From Aquipuribacter hungaricus (GTDB lineage: Bacteria; Actinomycetota; Actinomycetes; Actinomycetales; JBBAYJ01): a stretch of 34,420 nt of DNA. Each line of letters starts with the position of its first letter. Within the stretch, counting starts at the first letter, position 1. The notes beneath the pieces are model-generated. The model was given only the letters and a program-made list of their open reading frames with translations. It was not told the DNA's origin and made no database searches. The stretch spans positions 1-34,420 of the forward strand of contig NZ_JBBEOI010000017.1 in NCBI RefSeq assembly GCF_037860755.1. Direction: 5' to 3'. The position numbers were made by a program, and so were the translations under genes. Below, one piece after another: positions 13,138 to 19,495 of this stretch.

Positions 13138-13521
13138 CGTCCCGCACCCCGGGTCTGACGCCGCCCGCAACCCCGCCGTGTCCCCGGTCGCCGTCGCGTA
13201 GTTGAGCGTGTCGAACCACCACTGCGTGAACGCGACCGCCCCCTCGGGCGTCTGTTGCGTCGCGAGCTCGGGTAGCACCGGCGCCGTCACCGGCCCGTCC
13301 GACGGCAAGCCCGCCCCGCCCGACGGCTCGGCTGACGACGACGGCCCGGACGACGGCCCGGACGCGGACGACCCCGACGACGGTTCCGACGACGGCTGCG
13401 GCGACGCGCTCTCGAACACCGGCGCGGTCACATCGTCCCCGGGCTCGCCCTGGGTGCACGCCCCCGTGCCGACCGCGAGCAGGACCACGATCGCGGGCGC
13501 CCACGCACGACCCAGCCGCAC
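12874..13521 (-). CDS. DUF6318-family lipoprotein
   Basis: The 215-residue product begins with a signal peptide ending in lipobox TGAC (C22), then a Ser/Pro/Gly/Asp linker (about 23-85) and a C-terminal domain with LPELATQQTPEGAVAFTQWW and the paired-cysteine CGTC motif characteristic of DUF6318, known mainly from actinobacteria and without assigned function. GTG 13521 is chosen because GCAGGGAC lies 5-12 nt upstream and because it puts the signal peptide at the N-terminus; two further GTG codons lie 8 and 7 codons upstream. The stop overlaps the PKD-protein start (ATGA). The DUF6318 domain half is in GC-poor DNA while the signal peptide and linker are GC-rich. Confidence 0.8.
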   Translation of the reverse strand: MRLGRAWAPAIVVLLAVGTGACTQGEPGDDVTAPVFESASPQPSSEPSSGSSASGPSSGPSSSAEPSGGAGLPSDGPVTAPVLPELATQQTPEGAVAFTQWWFDTLNYATATGDTAGLRAASDPGCGTCQNYIEEIDAAYGAGGAIEGGLFTVRVDPAGAIQDLGVRLAVYADSQAMQVFDDQGAVTGSFEPDSAVITFTALLDPAGWRAGGLAS

Positions 13522-13555
13522 GGCGTCCCTGCCCTCGCCCACCACGCCGCGAAGG

Positions 13556-14609
13556 CTAGCCGCGCCCCGCCCCCGGCGAGGGGTGGTCGCGGGAGCCTGT
13601 GGACGGCACCGTGAGCACCACCCGTCCGGCGGCGCGCCCGCTGGCCAGGTAGGCCATCGCGCCGGCGGCGTCGTGCAGCGGGAACGTCCGGTCGACGACA
13701 GGGCGCACGGCCCCCTCCTCCAGCAGCCGGGCGAGGTGCTCGAGCCGCTGGAGCCGGGGCGTCGAGCGGCCGGGCAGGTGCAGCTCGGGCGTGAACGGGG
13801 CCCGCACGACGAGCGCGAGGACCGACGGCATGCTGCCCAGCACCCGGTGCATGCCGGCGCCGTAGTGGTCGTGCCCGACGCGGACGTACGTCCCCCGGGC
13901 GCCACGACCTGCCGCCACTTCCGGAACGGCCGCGTGCTGGCCACGTCGACCACCACGTCCACAGGGGCGACGGCCGTCGGGTCCTCGGTCAGGTGGTCGA
14001 CGACCTCGTGGACGCCGAGGCTGCGCAGCAGGTCGAGCGTGCCGGCCCGGTCGACGGCGACCACGCGTGGTGCTCCTAGCGCGAGCGCGAGCTGGACGAC
14101 CCACAGCCCGAGCGCGCCGGCGGCGCCGTTGACCAGGACGGACTGCCCGGCACGGAAGCCGGCCTGGTCGCGCAGCACCTGGTACGCCAGCACCGCGGGC
14201 GTGCCCACGGCGGCCGCCTGCTCCGGGGTCAGCCCTGCGGGCGTGCGCACCAGGCCGTCCTCGGGCGCGGCCACCAGCTCGGCCCAGGCGCCGCCGTTGC
14301 GCCACTGGATGCCGCGCACCGTCTCGCCCATGACCGCGTCCCCGGGGCGGAACCGCGTCACCTCAGGCCCTATGGCCACGACGACCCCGGCGACGTCGGT
14401 CCCGGGGACGGGGCGGGACGGGCGCCGCGCGCCGCCGCCCATGAGCCGCAGCGCGTACGGCAGCCCGGTGAGCGTGTGCCAGACGTCGACGTGGACGGAG
14501 GTCGCCTGCACCCGGACGAGCACCTCGTCCGGCTTGGCACGGGAGCGTCGACCTCGGCCACGCGCAGCAGGTCCACCGGGCCGTACCGGTCCTGCGCGAC
14601 TGCGTCCAC
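13556..14609 (-). pseudogene. MDR-family NAD(P)-dependent alcohol dehydrogenase, broken by two frameshifts
   Basis: Three consecutive frames together give a complete medium-chain dehydrogenase/reductase: GTG 14609 onward (AQDRYGPVDLLRVAEVDAPVP), then DEVLVRVQATSVHVDVWHTL with GTDVAGVVVAIGPEV and the Rossmann NGAAGALGLWVVQLALALG, then YVRVGHDHYGAGMHRVLGSM to the TAG at 13556. Each junction needs one inserted base: at about 14533-14536 (AAG would become AAAG-like on the coding strand) and in a G run at 13892-13896. Repaired, the protein would be about 351 residues, a normal family length. A good GAGGAGGAGG precedes the start. Either the gene is dying or both homopolymer indels are sequencing errors; long neighbouring genes show no such breaks. 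It leads directly, after 34 nt, into the DUF6318 gene. Confidence 0.8.
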
Positions 14610-14713
14610 GGGCGCCTCCTCCTCGGGGCCGGAGGACCCGCAGGACGAGGCTGCTCCTGCCGCGGCGCCCCGGACATGGGGGCAGCCCCCGTCGGTGGGC
14701 GGTACCCGGGACA

Positions 14714-14758
14714 CCGAGGGCCCCGCACCGCCAGGACAGGCGGGTACGGGGCCCTCGG
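14714..14758 (-). terminator. Strong hairpin after the MDR oxidoreductase gene
   Basis: CCGAGGGCCCCG (14714-14725) pairs perfectly with CGGGGCCCTCGG (14747-14758), and the 21-nt loop holds an inner CCGCC/GGCGG stem. It lies 13 nt after the stop of the intact oxidoreductase on the minus strand and separates it from the broken paralogue. Confidence 0.75.
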
Positions 14759-14770
14759 GCGGGTGGCGGG

Positions 14771-15697
14771 TCAGACGGTGACGACGACCTTGCCGCGCCC
14801 GTGCCCGGTCTCGGAGCGCCGGTGCGCCTCGGCGACGTCGGCCAGGTCGTACGTGCCGGCGACCTCGACGTGCAGGGACCCGTCGGCGACCAGGCGGGCG
14901 AGCTCGCCGAGCTGCGCGCTGTCCGGGCGGACGAAGACGTACCGACCGCCGCCGGCGAGGGCCTGCGCGCCGTCGGTGACCGTGACGACCCGGGAGGGGT
15001 CCTCGACCAGTGCGAAGGAGTCGGCGATGGCGTCGCCGCCGACCAGGTCGACCGCCGCCGTCACGGGCGCGCCGCCCAGCAGGTCGCGCACGCGCTCTTG
15101 CAGGCCGTCGCCGTAGGTCACCGGCTCGGCGCCGAGCGAGCGGAGGAAGTCGGCGTTGCCCTCCGACGCGGTGCCCAGGACGCGGGCGCCGCGGCTGACG
15201 GCGAGCTGGACAGCGAAGGCGCCCACCCCGCCGGCGGCGGCGTGGACGAGGACGGTGTCGCCCTCGCCGACGGCCACGGCCTCCAGGGCCTGCAGGGCGG
15301 TGAGCCCCGCCAGCGGGATGCCGCCGGCGACCTCGAAGCCGACCCCGTCGGGGAGCGGCGCCAGGTGCCGGACCGCCGCACGGACCAGCTCGGCGGTCGT
15401 GCCGTGCTGCACGTGGTCCTTGCGGACGTAGCCCAGGACCCGGTCGCCGACGGCGTAGTCCGTCACCGCGGGCCCGACGGCCTCGACGGTCCCGGCGACG
15501 TCCCACCCGGGCACGACCGGTAGGTGCGAGGGGAAGGCGTCCTGCAGGTAGCCCTGGCGGACCTTCCAGTCCACGGGGTTGACCCCGGCCGCGGCGACGC
15601 GGACGAGGACGTCGTCAGGGCCGGTCACGGGGTCGGGGAGCTCCCCGACCTGCAGGACGTCGGCGGATCCGTACTCGGTGTAGAAGGCTGCTCTCAC
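14771..15697 (-). CDS. Zinc-free MDR NAD(P)H oxidoreductase (quinone reductase-like)
   Basis: The 308-residue product begins MRAAFYTEYGSADVLQVGE and has the GroES-like fold (VLVRVAAAGVNPVDWKVRQG; VVPGWDVAGTVEAVG) and the Rossmann motif HAAAGGVGAFAVQLAVSRG of QOR-type medium-chain reductases, which reduce quinones or enones with NADPH. No structural-zinc cysteine cluster is present. GTG 15697 is preferred because homologues start MRA..; a GTG three codons upstream (15706) is also possible, and neither has a clear ribosome site. A terminator follows. A palindrome at 15770-15785 upstream may be its operator. The broken gene downstream is a distant paralogue of the same superfamily. Confidence 0.88.
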   Translation of the reverse strand: MRAAFYTEYGSADVLQVGELPDPVTGPDDVLVRVAAAGVNPVDWKVRQGYLQDAFPSHLPVVPGWDVAGTVEAVGPAVTDYAVGDRVLGYVRKDHVQHGTTAELVRAAVRHLAPLPDGVGFEVAGGIPLAGLTALQALEAVAVGEGDTVLVHAAAGGVGAFAVQLAVSRGARVLGTASEGNADFLRSLGAEPVTYGDGLQERVRDLLGGAPVTAAVDLVGGDAIADSFALVEDPSRVVTVTDGAQALAGGGRYVFVRPDSAQLGELARLVADGSLHVEVAGTYDLADVAEAHRRSETGHGRGKVVVTV

Positions 15698-15769
15698 CCC
15701 CCGCACAGGGCCGCCGGGACGCCCGGTATTCCTGCGGCGGAGCCGGTACCCGACGTGTCCTGACCGCGA

Positions 15770-15785
15770 GTGACCGACCGGTCAC
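15770..15785. promoter_or_regulatory. GTGACC-N4-GGTCAC palindrome, candidate repressor site
   Basis: GTGACCGACCGGTCAC has perfect 6-bp arms around GACC. It lies 73 nt before the oxidoreductase start (minus) and 132 nt before the beta-helix gene (plus), in their shared divergent intergenic region. The GACCGACCGGTC core resembles TetR-family operators of actinobacteria. No regulator gene is adjacent. Confidence 0.4.
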
Positions 15786-15916
15786 AGACGGCCCCGTGCG
15801 GCCATGTCATGTTCACCGACAGGTTGCGAAAGTGGTCCGAGCAAACCCTTGACCTTGCGACCCGCGACCGCGAGTGTTCACGCGTCCGTACTGCTCTGCT
15901 TCGAAGGGGTCACGAA

Positions 15917-16969
15917 GTGTCCACAAAGAAGGCCGCCCTCGTGGCGTCCGCAGCCCTGGCTGCAAGCTCGCTGTTCCTCGTCGCCCAGCCCGCCTCCGGC
16001 GCGCTGGTCACCACGTGCCGCGGCGCCGCCGGCGCCGTCACGGTCCCCGGGGACCTCGTCGTCCCGCGCAACGCGGACTGCACGCTGGTCGGCACCACGG
16101 TCACCGGCAACGTCAAGGTCGACGCCAACGCCGACCTCCTCCTGGAGGGCGCCACCGTCGGTGGCGAGATTTACGTGACCCGCAACGGCTACGTCGAGGC
16201 CTTCGGCGGCTCGACGGTCGACGGCCAGGTCCGCGGCCGCGACGCCTTCGGTGTCTTCGTCGAGGAGTCCAACATCGGCGGGAACGTCCTGCAGTCCAGC
16301 CCCAACACCACCGCCACGGAGCCCTTCACCTACCTGTTCTCCGCCGCCGTCGGCGGGGGCCTGGACTCCAGCGCCGGTGAGGTCATCATCGAGTCCACCG
16401 AGGTGGCCGGTGCCGTCTCCGCCCGCAACGGCGAGTACGCGGACATCATCGACTCGGTGCTCGGCGCGGGCCTCACGGTCCGCAACAACGCCTTCGGTGC
16501 CTTCGTCTGCGAGAGCGAGATCTACGGCGACTCGCTGTTCCGCGACAACAAGTCGACCCTGCAGATCGGCGGCAGCGGCGAGGCCGGCGCCTGCGACGGG
16601 GCCAGCTACTGGGGCGGCAACGTGACGTTCACCGGCAACACGGCGACCGACACGGGCTTCGACATCACCAACAACATCGTCGCGGGCAACCTGACCGGCT
16701 CGGGCAACGACCCGCTGCCGACGGGTGCGGGCAACCGTGTCCGTGGCGACATCACGCTCGAGTTCGCCGCGGCGGACGACGAGGGTGCGCGCGTGTCCCT
16801 GCAGAGCCAGTCGGCCGAGTCGGTCGAGACGGGCTCGGAGGCCGCCGTCGTCGTCGACGAGCGCGTCGCCGAGGTCACGGCCAAGGTCGAGAGCCGTCGT
16901 GCGTCCGCGCTCGCCGGTGCGGCCGCGGTCCCCAGCGCCCAGGCGCTGTCCCCGGCCCCCCAGGGCTGA
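15917..16969 (+). CDS. Secreted protein with right-handed beta-helix-like repeats
   Basis: GTG 15917, with GAAGGGG 8 nt upstream, gives a 350-residue protein with a signal peptide (TKKAALVASAALAASSLFLV, cleavage near QPASGA). Earlier in-frame starts would hide the signal peptide. The body is a run of short strand-turn units such as VTGNVKVDANADLLLEGATV, GGEIYVTRNGYVEAFGGSTV, DGQVRGRDAFGVFVEESNI, GGNVLQ, each about 20-25 residues with G-N/G-x-V and polar turns. This pattern suggests a right-handed parallel beta-helix, as in polymer-forming or adhesin-like surface proteins. No catalytic motif is recognised. The C-terminal ~60 residues are Ala/Ser/Glu-rich and non-repetitive. A strong terminator follows. 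The fold is inferred from the repeats only. Confidence 0.7.
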   Translation: MSTKKAALVASAALAASSLFLVAQPASGALVTTCRGAAGAVTVPGDLVVPRNADCTLVGTTVTGNVKVDANADLLLEGATVGGEIYVTRNGYVEAFGGSTVDGQVRGRDAFGVFVEESNIGGNVLQSSPNTTATEPFTYLFSAAVGGGLDSSAGEVIIESTEVAGAVSARNGEYADIIDSVLGAGLTVRNNAFGAFVCESEIYGDSLFRDNKSTLQIGGSGEAGACDGASYWGGNVTFTGNTATDTGFDITNNIVAGNLTGSGNDPLPTGAGNRVRGDITLEFAAADDEGARVSLQSQSAESVETGSEAAVVVDERVAEVTAKVESRRASALAGAAAVPSAQALSPAPQG

Positions 16970-16999
16970 GGAGCTCCACCAGCACCACCGGTCACATGA

Positions 17000-17037
17000 C
17001 GACGGGCGGTCCGACCTCACGGTCGGGCCGCCCGTCG
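17000..17037 (+). terminator. Long hairpin after the beta-helix protein gene
   Basis: A 17-bp stem, 17000-17016 with 17021-17037 (CGACGGGCGG paired with CCGCCCGTCG, one G-U pair, then CCGACC with GGTCGG), closes on a TCAC loop. It stands between the plus-strand beta-helix gene and the end of the minus-strand 56-residue gene, so it may stop transcription from both sides. Confidence 0.8.
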
Positions 17038-17077
17038 GCGTCTGCCCCGCAGCCCGGGACCAGGGTGGGGCGGTAGG

Positions 17078-17248
17078 TCAGCGCCGGCGGTCGGGGCGGA
17101 CGGCCGAGCCGATGGCCCGCAGGCCGCGGGCGGCGCGCGACTGGGGTCCCCGCCGTGCCTCGACGACGTCGGCGACCTTCTTGAGGCCGGTGGCTGCCAG
17201 CGGGACGGCGACGGCCAGGACGGCCCAGCGGACGATTCGTGCGCGCAT
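17078..17248 (-). CDS. 56-residue basic small protein with one hydrophobic helix
   Basis: ATG 17248 is preceded by GAGGAGAAC at ideal spacing and opens a 56-codon frame ending TGA 17078. The N-terminus is MRARIVRWAVLAVAVPLAAT, a likely membrane or signal-anchor segment (about 6-20), followed by a charged amphipathic part with KKVADVVEARRGPQ and a C-terminal RPDRRR. It is not recognised. A convincing stress-sigma-type promoter (17308-17333) precedes it and a terminator-like hairpin follows, so it has the marks of a real single-gene unit. It is divergent from topoisomerase IB. Confidence 0.7.
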   Translation of the reverse strand: MRARIVRWAVLAVAVPLAATGLKKVADVVEARRGPQSRAARGLRAIGSAVRPDRRR

Positions 17249-17307
17249 GCGTTCTCCTCGGGACGGGCGTACGGGACCGGACCGGCTCCGGACGTGACCG
17301 CCTGGAG

Positions 17308-17333
17308 GTACCCGGGCCCAGGAACCGCGAAAC
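17308..17333 (-). promoter_or_regulatory. SigB/SigF-type promoter of the 56-residue protein
   Basis: Read on the minus strand: GTTT (17333-17330), 16 nt, GGGTAC (17313-17308). This fits the GTTT-N(14-17)-GGGTA consensus of actinobacterial SigB/SigF general-stress sigma factors. The -10 lies about 60 nt before the start codon. Confidence 0.55.
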
Positions 17334-17388
17334 GACGGGGCCCGGCCCGGCCCGCATGGGGCGGACCACCGCCGGGTACCCGGCGCCC

Positions 17389-18528
17389 GTGCCCCGTCTG
17401 CGGCGGTCCCGCCCCTCCTCGCCCGGCCTCACCCGCCGGCGCGCCGGCTCGGGCTGGTCCTACCGGGACGAGCACGGCGACCGCGTCACCGACCCTGCCG
17501 TCCTCGAGCGCTGCCGCTCGCTGGTCATCCCGCCCGCGTGGCGGGACGTGTGGATCTGCCCGTGGCCCAACGGGCACCTGCAGGCCCTCGGCACCGACGA
17601 CGCCGGGCGCCGGCAGTACCTGTACCACCCGGACTGGCGCGCGGCCCGCGACCAGGCCAAGCACCAGCGCGTGCTCGAGGTGGCGGCGCGGCTGCCCGAG
17701 GCCCGGCGCACCGTGGCCGAGCACCTGGGGCTCGGTGACATGTCCCGCCACCACGTCCTCGCCACCGCCTTCCGGCTCCTGGACCTGGGCCTGTTCCGGG
17801 TCGGCGGGGAGACCTACGCCACCGACAACGGGTCCTTCGGCCTGGCGACGGTCGAGCGCCGCCACGTCCGGGTCGGGGCCGAGGGCATCTCGTTCGACTA
17901 CGTCGCCAAGTCCGGCAAGCGCCGCCGCATCGTCCTGCAGGACGAGCAGTGCGCCGCGGTCGTCCGCACCCTCAAGCGGCGCCGCGACAGCGGCGAGGAC
18001 CTGCTCGCCTGGCGCGTCGTCGAGGGCGGCCGGACCCGCTGGCGGGACGTGACGAGCACCGACATCAACGACTACGTGCACGAGGTGGTCGGTCCCGGGA
18101 CGAGCGCCAAGGACTTCCGGACCTGGCACGGCACGGTCCTGGCCGCCCGCGCCCTCGCGGTGGCCGGCCCCGCGGGGGAGATGTCTCGGACGGCGCGGAC
18201 CCGGGCCGTCACCACCGTCATGCGCGAGGTGTCCGAGCACCTGGGCAACACCCCGACCGTGGCGCGCGCCTCCTACGTCGACCCCCGCGTGGTGGACCTG
18301 TGGGAGGACGGCATCACCGTCTCCCCGGTGGTCCGGGCGCTGGGTGCCGAGGGGGCCGCCGACGTCGCGCCGGGGGAGCGGTCGGAGGACGCGCAGGAGG
18401 CGCTGGAGCGGGCGGTCCTGGAGCTGCTCACCCTGCCGCCGCTCAAGGCCCAGGCCACCATCCGCAAGACCGCGCGGGCCGTCGCCGCCGGGCCGGTCGC
18501 CCGGCGGCGGGACCGCTCGGTCGCCTAG
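17389..18528 (+). CDS. DNA topoisomerase IB (poxvirus-like)
   Basis: The 379-residue product relaxes supercoils through a 3'-phosphotyrosine intermediate without ATP. It starts RLRRSRPSSPGLTRRRAGSG, then GWSYRD, VIPPAWRDVWICP and GHLQALGTDDAGRRQYLYHP, all typical of bacterial topoisomerase IB. The catalytic domain has RHHVLATAFRLLDLGLFRVG, KSGKRR, KDFRTWHGTVLAA and the active tyrosine Y296 in ARASYVDPRVVDLW. GTG 17389 is chosen because homologues begin at this motif; ATG 17356 would add 11 residues, and neither has a good ribosome site. The stop TAG at 18526-18528 shares a CTAG with the stop of the convergent downstream gene. A dispensable supercoil-relaxing role is usual in bacteria. Confidence 0.92.
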   Translation: MPRLRRSRPSSPGLTRRRAGSGWSYRDEHGDRVTDPAVLERCRSLVIPPAWRDVWICPWPNGHLQALGTDDAGRRQYLYHPDWRAARDQAKHQRVLEVAARLPEARRTVAEHLGLGDMSRHHVLATAFRLLDLGLFRVGGETYATDNGSFGLATVERRHVRVGAEGISFDYVAKSGKRRRIVLQDEQCAAVVRTLKRRRDSGEDLLAWRVVEGGRTRWRDVTSTDINDYVHEVVGPGTSAKDFRTWHGTVLAARALAVAGPAGEMSRTARTRAVTTVMREVSEHLGNTPTVARASYVDPRVVDLWEDGITVSPVVRALGAEGAADVAPGERSEDAQEALERAVLELLTLPPLKAQATIRKTARAVAAGPVARRRDRSVA

Positions 18529-19190
18529 CCCGCCGCGGCGTCGGCCGCGCGCTGCACCTGCTCGACCTCGGCCTTCTCCTCCTCGCGCTCCTCGGCGCGG
18601 CGGCGGACGAACCCCATGCCGGGCAGGCCCTCGACCATGAGGCGCAGGTCCTGCACGGTGTCCAGCAGCGAGTGCACGTCCGGCCCCACGTGGTCCAGCT
18701 GGCGCAGCATCGGCAGGATGTCGCCCTCCACGCTCTGCAACAGCTCCGGCAGCCGGTCGACCAGGCCCTTGGCGGCGTCGACCTCCTGGGTGCCGAAGGC
18801 GTCGACCAGCTGCGTCACCGCGGGCAGGGCCTTGGCCGCGACGGGCTCGACCTGCACGAGCAGGCCGCCGGCGCGCTCGACGAGGCCCTGGGCGGAGTCG
18901 CGGGTCCGGGACGCCGCGGTGGCCACCCGGTCCACGTGCTCGACCTGCTCGGCGGCCGCCGAGCGCACGGCGTCGACGCCCGTGACGGCGCGCTCGGCGT
19001 CGGCGACGACGAGGTCGACGCGGGCCAGGAGGCCCTGGGCCTCGGTGGCGACGGTGTCGATGCGGGAGACCACGCCCTCGACGCGGCTGAGCAGCGCGTC
19101 GACCCGGCCGACGAGGCCGAAGGCGGTGCCCACGAGGTCGGTGCCGGAGCTCACGAGCTCGGACAGGAGGCGGTCGGGGCGCGGGATCAT
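18525..19190 (-). CDS. Coiled-coil protein of unknown function
   Basis: The 221-residue product starts MIPRPDRLLSELVSSGTD. It is a nearly continuous run of amphipathic heptads (RVDALLSRVEGVVSRIDTVA, RVDLVVADAERAVTGVDAV, EVDAAKGLVDRLPELLQSVE) without signal peptide, membrane span or cysteine, ending in a charged segment (RRRAEEREEEKAEVEQ). It resembles phasin-like or apolipoprotein-like helical bundles, but no family is firmly recognised. No ribosome site precedes ATG 19190; a candidate promoter -10 (19205-19200) would give a nearly leaderless mRNA. The stop codon shares CTAG with the topoisomerase stop, so convergent transcripts overlap. Confidence 0.72.
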   Translation of the reverse strand: MIPRPDRLLSELVSSGTDLVGTAFGLVGRVDALLSRVEGVVSRIDTVATEAQGLLARVDLVVADAERAVTGVDAVRSAAAEQVEHVDRVATAASRTRDSAQGLVERAGGLLVQVEPVAAKALPAVTQLVDAFGTQEVDAAKGLVDRLPELLQSVEGDILPMLRQLDHVGPDVHSLLDTVQDLRLMVEGLPGMGFVRRRAEEREEEKAEVEQVQRAADAAAG

Positions 19191-19199
19191 GATGTGCTC

Positions 19200-19225
19200 A
19201 CACCCCGATGGTCCGCGGCGGGAAC
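19200..19225 (-). promoter_or_regulatory. Candidate SigB-like promoter of the coiled-coil gene
   Basis: On the minus strand, GTTC (19225-19222), 16 nt, GGGTGT (19205-19200). The -35 lies in the left arm of the inverted repeat. Transcription would begin almost at ATG 19190, matching the lack of a ribosome site. Confidence 0.35.
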
Positions 19226-19284
19226 CACGATCTGCAACAACCCCTGCGCTCCTGCATCCCTGACCTGCGGTTCCCGCCGCGGAC
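19211..19284. repeat. Perfect 16-bp inverted repeat, 42-bp spacer
   Basis: GTCCGCGGCGGGAACC (19211-19226) is exactly inverted at 19269-19284. There is no flanking target duplication (CCCGATG-like left flank, GAGGCTGG right flank) to mark a mobile element. Each arm, read outward, carries GGTTCC where a stress-sigma -35 would be. Confidence 0.85.
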
Positions 19285-19297
19285 GAGGCTGGGGTAC
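19270..19297 (+). promoter_or_regulatory. Candidate SigB-like promoter toward the subtilase
   Basis: GTTC (19270-19273), 18 nt, GGGTAC (19292-19297). The -35 lies in the right arm of the inverted repeat. The spacing is one base longer than the usual range, and the start codon is about 200 nt away. Confidence 0.3.
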
Positions 19298-19455
19298 CCC
19301 CGGCCCGGCGCGCCAAACACCGCCCGGGCGGGGCCGGGCGGACCGGTCGACGGGGGCACGGCGGGCTGCCCGCCGGCGCGCCGTGTATTACGACCAGATA
19401 AACACAGTCATCCCCGTCTTGACTCTGCGGGGACCCTGACAGAGGGTGCGAGGGT

Positions 19456-19473
19456 CTGCCCGTCCACGGGCAG
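19456..19473. promoter_or_regulatory. Dyad in the subtilase leader
   Basis: CTGCCCGT-CC-ACGGGCAG is a perfect 8-bp inverted repeat just before the AAGGAG ribosome site. An outer pair, GACTCTGC (19421-19428) and GCAGAGTC (19470-19477), offers an alternative fold. It could be an operator or an mRNA structure that affects translation of the protease. Confidence 0.4.
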
Positions 19474-19495
19474 AGTCGAGAAGGAGTCCTGCCAC

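Larger units (their letters stand above)
19191..19495. other. 305-nt divergent intergenic region
   Basis: This gap separates the coiled-coil gene (-) from the subtilase (+). It holds a perfect 16-bp inverted repeat (19211-19226 / 19269-19284), two outward promoter-like signals, a locally AT-rich patch (about 19384-19412), a possible TTGACT -35 box (19419-19424) with weak -10 GAGGGT (19442-19447), a dyad (19456-19473) and the AAGGAG (19481-19486) of the subtilase. No coding frame with good features was seen in it. Confidence 0.6.

Noticed and set aside
15746-15751. GGGTAC on the minus strand as a SigB-type -10 for the oxidoreductase gene
   Set aside because: No GTTT-like -35 element at 14-18 nt; one hexamer alone is too common in this GC-rich DNA.
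15808-15885. GTTCAC half-sites before the beta-helix gene as extra ara-repressor operators
   Set aside because: They match only one half of the ara operator and lack the inverted ACAT arm.
19211-19284. The 16-bp inverted repeat as a miniature transposable element
   Set aside because: No target-site duplication, only 74 bp long, and no second copy seen in the window; the promoter reading explains more.
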